64,000 nt of DNA, taken from positions 31,105,282-31,169,281 of the forward strand of contig JAKSZT010053883.1 in NCBI GenBank assembly GCA_026826555.1. Reading direction: 5' to 3'. Every line of letters starts with the position of its first letter. Positions within the stretch are counted from its first letter, which is position 1. The stretch comes from Tolypeutes matacus (taxonomy: Eukaryota; Chordata; Mammalia; Cingulata; Chlamyphoridae). A program made the translations under genes and the position numbers. Under the pieces are notes generated by a model, which was given only the letters and a program-made list of their open reading frames with translations, searched no databases and was not told the origin of the DNA. This document shows, piece after piece, positions 57,757 to 64,000 of the stretch.

Positions 57757-60478
57757 AATCACAAATCAATAACCTAACTTCACACCTAAAGAAACCAGAA
57801 CAAGAAGAACAAACTAAACCCAAAGTTAGTAGAAGGAATGAAATAGTAAAGACTAGAGCAGAGATAAGTGAAATAGAGAACAGAAAAACAACAGAGAAAA
57901 TCAACAAAACCAAGAATTGTTTTTTTGAAAAGATCAATAAAATGGACAAACGTTTAGCCAGATTGACAAAAAAAGAGAGAGGATACAAATAACTAAAATT
58001 AGAAATAAAAAGGGGGACATTACTACCAACATTACAGAAATCAAAAGGATTATAAGAAGGTACTATGAGCAATTATATGCCAACAAATTAGAAAATTAGG
58101 TTTTTGGCATCTAATTTGTTGGCATATGATAAAGAATTAGAAAATACCTTGAAACATACAAATTACCTAATCTAACACAGGAAGAAAGAGAAAATCCCAA
58201 CAGACCTATAACAAGTAAAGAGATTGAATCAATAATTTAAAACCTCCCAACAAAGAGAGTCCAGGACTGAATGGATTGACTTCTGAATTCTACCAAACAC
58301 GTAAAGAAGATTTAACACCAACCCTTCTTAAACTTTTCCAAAAAAACAGAAGAGGAGGGATTACTTCCTAATTCATTTTATGAGGCAAGCATTACCCTGA
58401 CACCAATGCCAAATAAAGAAAACACAAGAAAAGATAATTATAGACTAATATTCCTTATGAATGTTGATGCAAAAAATCCTCAATAAAATACTAGCAAACC
58501 AAATCCAACACTATATTAAAAGGATTATACACCATGACCAAGTGGGATTTATTCCAGGAATGTAAGGATAGTTCAACATAAGAAAATCAATCAGTGAAAT
58601 ACAACCCAACTAACAGAATGAAGGGGTAAAAAAAACACTTGATCATCTCAATTAATATAGAAAAAGCATTTCAGAAAATCCAACATCCTTTCATGATAAA
58701 AACACTCAGAAAACTAGGAATACAGGGGAACTTTCTCAAGATGATGAAGGGCATTTATGAAAAAACCTGTGGCAAATATCATACTCAATGGTGAAAGACT
58801 GAAACCTTTCCCTCTAAAATGAGGAACAAGACAAGGATGCCCACAGTAATCACTGTTATTCAATATTGCACTGAATGTTCTAGCCAAAGCACTCAGGGAA
58901 GACAAAGAAATAAAAGGCATCCAAATTAGAAATGAAGAAGTCAAATTATCCGTATTTGCAGATGACATGATCCTACATTTAAGAAATACCAAAAAATCTA
59001 TAAGAAAACTACTAGAACTAATAAATAAATTATACACAGTTACAGGATATAAGATAAACACCCAGAAGTCAGCTGGGTTTCTATATACCAGTAATGAACA
59101 ATCTGATAAGGAATTTACGAAAACAGCTCCATTTACAAACCATCTAAAATAATAAAACTTAATCAAGGAGGTAAACCAAGACTTGTATACTGAAAACAAC
59201 AAAACATTGCTCAAAGAAATTAAAGAAGACCTAAGTAAATGGATAAACATTCCATGATTATTAAGATGTCAATACTATCTAAAGTGATCCACAAATTCAA
59301 TGCAATCCCTATCAAATTCCTAGCAGCCTTTTTTCATTTTTGCAAAAATGAAAAAGGTGATCCTCAAATTCATATGGAATTACAAGGGGCCCTGAATAGC
59401 CAAAACAACCTTGAAAGAGAACAAAATTTGAGGACTCACACTTCCTGATTTAAAAACTTACTACAAAGCTATTAAAACAGTGTGGTACTTGCATAAGGAC
59501 AGACATTTAGACCAATGGCAGAGAACTGAGAGTCCAGAGGTAAATCCACACATTTATAGCCAGTTGATTTTCAACAAGGGTGTCAAATCCATTCAGTGGG
59601 GAAGTAACAGTCTCTTTATGAAATGGCACTGGAAAACTGGAAAACCACATGCAAAAGATTGAATGTGGATCCTTACCTCTCACTGTATACAAAAACTTAA
59701 TTAAAAATGGATCAAAGACTTAAATACAAGAAAATATAGGGAAATATCTTTAGAACCTTGTAGTAGGCAATGGATTTTTAGATTTTATACTAAAAATCAT
59801 GAGCAACAAAAGAAAAATTAGACTTCATCAAAATTAAAAACTTTTGTACATCTAAGGACATAATCAAGAAGTAAAAAGACAACCTATAGAATGGGAGAAA
59901 ATATATGAAAACCATATATCTGAGTTTAATATAATGTCCCAAACATATAAAGAATTTCTACAACTCAACGATAAAAAGACAAACAATCCAATTAAAAAAT
60001 GGGCCAAGGATTTGAATGGACATTTCTCCATGGAAGATATTCAAATTGTATAAACAAAATTTGGTATATCTGTACAATGGAATATTATTCAGTCGTAAAA
60101 AGAAGTGAAGTGCTAGTACATGCTACAACACGAGTGAACTTTGAAGACATCATGTTGAGTGTAATAAACCAGACACAAAAGGACAAATATTGAATGATTT
60201 CTCTTATATGAAATACTTAGAATATGCAAATTCATAGAGACAGAAAGCAGAAGAGTGGTAACCAGGGTTAGAGAGACGGAAGAATGGAGAGTTATTCCTA
60301 AATGAGTATGAGTTTTGGTTTGGGATGATGAAATAGTCTAGAAATAGATAGTGGTAATGGTGGTGGAAGTTACACAATATTGTCAATGTACTTAATGTCA
60401 AAGAATTGTCCAGTTAAAATGTTTATGTTAAGTATATTTTACCACAACTAAAAATAAATTATTTTTTTTAAAAAAAGA
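57757..60478 (+). mobile_element. L1 LINE, ORF2 to 3' end, broken
   Basis: A 2.7-kb L1 segment in plus orientation. It covers the end of the endonuclease/RT linker, the reverse transcriptase with a legible FADDM motif near 58957, the C-terminal part of ORF2 and the 3'UTR end. Stops and frameshifts break the frame throughout, and it carries a fold-back mutation at 58075-58127. The long antisense open frames (such as 58714-59250) are artefacts. Confidence 0.9.
58075..58127. repeat. Perfect 18-bp inverted repeat inside the L1
   Basis: ATATGCCAACAAATTAGA (58075-58092) and its exact reverse complement (58110-58127) with a 17-base spacer. The L1 copy at 300-360 lacks the second arm. Confidence 0.9.
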
Positions 60479-61632
60479 ATATGAGATGATAACATTAGCA
60501 AACACATATGGTCTTTACTATAAGTCGGGCGCTGTACTAGGTATTTTACTAGGTATTAATACTTATGCATCTGACCAAGGGATTTTATGAGGTATGGGCT
60601 CAGAAAATGGACTTGTTGCTTAAAGTTTTCTGAGCCTGTTTCCTCATTTGTAAAATATGAATTCTTTCTCTCATACGTCAAATATTTATGAATATTTCGA
60701 ATGGATTAGGCATTGGGTTAGACACTAGGGCTACAGCAAAGGTCTCTATTTTCATGGATGTTATAATCTATACCCATCTTCCAGGCGTATACCTAAGCAT
60801 TAAATGAGATAATGCCAAGTAGGGTGTTTGCTTAGTGTCTGGAACACATTAAGTGTTCAAATCTTAATATCCTTGAGGTGTAAGAACATGCAAGTCAAAT
60901 TCTAAACAAACAGTAAAGACTGTAGCAAAACAGCTGTTAGGAGGACAAAACAAGGGGAAGCCACTAAGAATTTCTGAATACAGGAGTGACATTAAAAATG
61001 AAGATTTATTGAGTTCTCTGTACAAACTTGTGTTTTAAGATTATTAGACTACAAATTGTTTATAAGAGGGATTGGAGACTGGGAGACCATATAAAAACTA
61101 TTAAAATACAAAGTGAGACCACAAAATGAGAATAAATTTCCTTGTTTCATGGAGGCAAAAGAACAGTGATCGAAGAATGGGCACTTAACAACATTTCAAA
61201 GTGCAGCAGCAAGTCAATTAGTCAATCTTATAATGCTGTTATTGTGGAAAGACACGTTAAGTTTGTTTCTTATTGACATAAAAATGAGCAACTCATTTGT
61301 CAATCTGGCAAAGAATGTCAGATTTTGATTAAGTTTAACAAATCTACAAATGAGACAATTTACTTATTAAAAGAAAGGAATGGATATTAAATAGTGTCAA
61401 GGCAATACCTTCTGACCAGCTAAAACATTTAAAGGAGCAAGGACAGATATTCAGAACAATGTTTCAGTGCTGTCATTTACTTACCCACTGACATGATGTA
61501 AATGCTGAAGAGAGATTTGGTTTGATGAAAACTTCAGAGAAGACTGGTAAAACAAACAGTGGTGACTGTGCTGGATAGGAAACTGGATAAAATCGGTCTT
61601 GTTTTGTTTTTCTTTTACTTTATTCTTTTTAC
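60479..61632. other. MEAF6 intron sequence, largely unique
   Basis: No exon is recognised. MIR-like words appear at 60490-60900 (GAGCCTGTTTCCTCATTTG, AAATGAGATAATGCCAAG). Confidence 0.45.
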
Positions 61633-61715
61633 AAAAATACACAATGCTTCACAAATCCGCATAAAATTCCCCTGCTGGGGACCATGCTAATCCACTCTAT
61701 CATTTTGGGATATAT
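61633..61715 (-). pseudogene. Decayed U6 snRNA pseudogene
   Basis: On the minus strand the segment follows U6 snRNA from the middle to the 3' end: GATTAGCATGGTCCCC in the conserved central region, then a GCGGATTTGTGAAGCATTG block equivalent to the 3' stem, then GTATTTTTGT. It is roughly two-thirds identical by eye, lacks the first about 20 bases and has no recognisable promoter, so it is a retroposed relic. Confidence 0.7.
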
Positions 61716-62435
61716 GAAATAAAAAAAGCAGAAAGTAATGCAGTTTTTTGAGGAAAATTTTCAGAGTGGTTTGAAATCAAAATGTCAGAAATGCAAAACT
61801 CCAAAATCCTTGAGGATCTAAGAATATGCAAATCAAAATTCCAAGAGAAAAGCATGTTTGCCTTCATTGCAACCAAAGATCAAAGGCACTGAAATACAGA
61901 ACTCATTCCACAAGATTTGATACACACGAATTCTGAGACATTGGACGAATTCTGTAGAAAGAAAAAGAAGTGAAAGGCAGAAGGAGACCATTCCTCTAAT
62001 GGAATTAAAGCTTGGTTTCAATCACCTGAGTCTTCCAGGGAACTTCAAACCTTGAACCTGGTTTAAAGAGGTCCAAACACCTGGCAGAAACAAACATAAG
62101 TCTTCTCTGGAAGAAGGCACCTTCATCCCAGCCCTCAAATAATTCCTATAAATACTTTTAAGTACAAAACCAGTATATAGTCAAAGATAACCAAGCACAC
62201 AGGGAAATTAGATTTTATGAGTAATAACTAGCAGAAACAATAGACAACAGAAACAGGCCCTTAAAGAACTTCAGAGACTGAAACTAAACACAGATTTATA
62301 GGACAACTATGTTTACTATGCTTAAGAAATAAAATACAAGTTCGAAAATAATCAGAGAGAACACAAAAAAATTACATAGATTTTAAAAAGAAGGAAATAG
62401 AATTTCTATAAATTAAAAATACTGTAACAAGCTGG
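61716..62435. other. MEAF6 intron sequence, AT-rich
   Basis: No exon, RNA or clearly assignable repeat is recognised. Confidence 0.4.
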
Positions 62436-63365
62436 AGGTGGATGAAGATTGTGGTTAATAGTACAAATACAAGAATGTTCTTCTATGAACTAGAACAAAT
62501 GCACGTCACTATTACAAAGTGGTAAGAATATAGTGATGTATGGGAAAAATAAAATTAATGTAATTTATGGACTACAGTTAACAGCAATATTGTAATATTC
62601 TTGCATCAATGTCAAAGAAGGTACTATAACAATGTTAAAAATCAATAATGGGGAAGCAGCTGTTGCTCAATTGGTTGGGCTCCTGTTTACCATATGGGAG
62701 GCCCTGGGTTCGATTCCCGGGGCCTCCTGGTGAAGGCAAGCCAGCCCACAAGGCAAGCTGACGGCCTACGCAGGTGCAGCAAGATGATTCAACAAAGGGA
62801 GACAAGCAGACACAGAAAAACGCACAGCAAACGGACACAGCGAGCACAAGCATCAAGGGGTGGGGGGATAAATAAATAAATAAAATAAATCTTAAAAAAA
62901 AAGAGTCAATAATGGGGGTATGGGTAAGGGATTTTTTTCTTTTGGACTAAAGAAAACGTTCAAAAGTTTCCTGGGGCAATGACTGCACAACTCTGATCAA
63001 AGTGAGAGCCACTGAGTATACACTTTGGATATACAGTACAAGAAATGGGACTGTGTAACACAATGAACCATGTGGTAGAAGATAGACAGTGGTTAACAGT
63101 ACAAATATAAGAGTGTTCTCTCATGGACTATAACAAATGTACGATACTAACTAACACTTAGTGTTAATAATAGGGGATGTATGGAAAAATATACCAAGTG
63201 TATGCTATGGACCACAGTTAGTAATAATAGCCTGATTATGTTCTTCCATAATCTGTAAGAAATGTTTCACAACAATGTAAGGTGTTGGTGGAAGGGTGAT
63301 GTATGGGAATTCTGAACATTATGCATGACTGTTTTGTAAGCTCACAACTTCTCTAATTTTAAAAA
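62436..63365 (+). mobile_element. L1 3'UTR with several repeated modules, split by a SINE
   Basis: At least four diverged copies of a roughly 75-base module occur here, starting near 62449, 62562, 63085 and 63205, each reading like GGACTATAGTTAATAGTA then TTCTTNCATNAATTGTAA. It ends with CTCACAACTTCTCTAATTTT like the other L1 3' ends. Confidence 0.7.
62651..62905 (+). mobile_element. DAS-type SINE, long variant
   Basis: Head GGGAAGCAGCTGTTGCTCAA, B-box region GGGTTCGATTCCCGG, AAGATGATTCAACAAAGGG body and AATAAATAAATAAA before the tail. The duplication TCAATAATG lies at 62642-62650 and 62906-62914. Confidence 0.9.
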
Positions 63366-63429
63366 AAGACAAAAAAAATACAATAACAAAGCTTTTTAAA
63401 TTGGCAAGGTTTAACAGCAGATCAGAGAG

Positions 63430-64000
63430 GAGTAGAGAATAAGCAAACTGGTAGATAGGTTAGGAAAAATCCTATTAAGATTGCAGCATGAAGAGACAAA
63501 AAGATAGAAGATACAGAAGAGATGGTAAAAGACCTAAAAGATACAAAGAGAAGGTTAGACATACATTAAGTCAGAGTACCAGAAGGAGAGGAGAAGGAGC
63601 ATGGGAGAGGAGATAATAGCTGGGAATTTTTCAGAACTGATGAAAAATACTAAACCACAGTTTCAAGAAGTTCAACAAGCCAGATAAATAAAAAGAATTC
63701 CATACTTAGAGATATCATAGGGAATTGCAGAAAATCAAGACAAAAATAAAATCTTAAAAAATAGCAGTGGGAGGTGATAGTTGTGTAGAAGCTGAGATAG
63801 AATGCAGGAAGATTACTTTAAAGGGGCTCTGACCATTTGAATTAATGAACTCCAGTGTATAAGTAATTTTCTAAACTCTGCTTTATTCCGAAAAAGATTC
63901 AAGGCAGCTTACCAAGATTCATAAAATAAGACCCAATAAAACAAATTTAAAACAAGAGAAGGACAGCAAAGGAAAACAGAAGAGGGTTAATTAGCTGCAG
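63430..64000 (+). mobile_element. Ancient L1 5' / ORF1-region fragment
   Basis: L1M-like phrases in order: GTACCAGAAGGAGAGGAGAA, TGGGAATTTTTCAGAACTG, CCACAGTTTCAAGAAGTTC and AATAAAATCTTAAAAAATAG. It runs off the right edge. Confidence 0.6.

Noticed and set aside
58714..59250. 178-codon minus-strand open frame
   Set aside because: Antisense of the L1 reverse-transcriptase region. Such antisense frames are common in L1 and not evidence of a gene.
56118..64000. Further MEAF6 exons
   Set aside because: I looked on the minus strand for the expected preceding segment and splice sites and found only L1, SINEs and AT-rich intron.

Overview
This is a stretch of placental-mammal nuclear DNA, most likely from a xenarthran and plausibly the nine-banded armadillo. 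Two things point there. The genes have the intron-rich structure and human-like proteins of a mammal. The young interspersed repeats are tRNA-Ala-derived SINEs of the armadillo DAS type, and many still have readable target-site duplications. Long assembly gaps (N runs) show it is a draft genome.

Layout. Positions 1-31000 hold no recognisable gene. They contain a L1 array (1-3345) riddled with SINEs, a young L1-like insertion with a 17-bp duplication (3409-3854), ancient L2, MIR, CR1/L3 and MaLR pieces, several degenerate minisatellites and a few AT-rich islands that could be conserved enhancers. Positions 31050-41390 hold a complete plus-strand ZC3H12A gene (Regnase-1/MCPIP1): CpG island, TATA box, a non-coding first exon, five coding exons (595 codons) and a canonical poly(A) signal. 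Positions 41390-49500 are intergenic with older L1 fragments. Positions about 49600-55062 hold the 3' part of MEAF6 on the minus strand: four exons, one of them a 30-nt alternative microexon. The 5' part of MEAF6 lies beyond the right edge. Positions 55600-64000 lie inside a MEAF6 intron and are mostly L1, SINEs, an assembly gap and a decayed U6 snRNA pseudogene.

The two genes are convergent, the same arrangement as the human 1p34.3 locus. ZC3H12A encodes an inflammation-limiting endoribonuclease. The sequence shows its PIN catalytic acids, CCCH zinc finger, MALT1 cleavage site and IKK-type DSGxxS degron intact. Its second intron carries a perfect kappaB site, an octamer, and an ISRE, and its 3'UTR carries a hairpin with a Pumilio motif, so NF-kappaB/IRF induction and post-transcriptional feedback are both readable as hypotheses. 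MEAF6 encodes a small shared subunit of MYST-family histone acetyltransferase complexes. Its microexon has the UGC-rich acceptor typical of SRRM4-dependent neural microexons.

I saw no prokaryote-type system, CRISPR array or new enzyme cluster. The most unusual material is regulatory or repeat-derived: the uORF whose stop overlaps the ZC3H12A start, the TACCT-rich repeat ahead of its promoter, the repeating 3'UTR module of the local L1 family, and a SINE that explains the 400-N gap.
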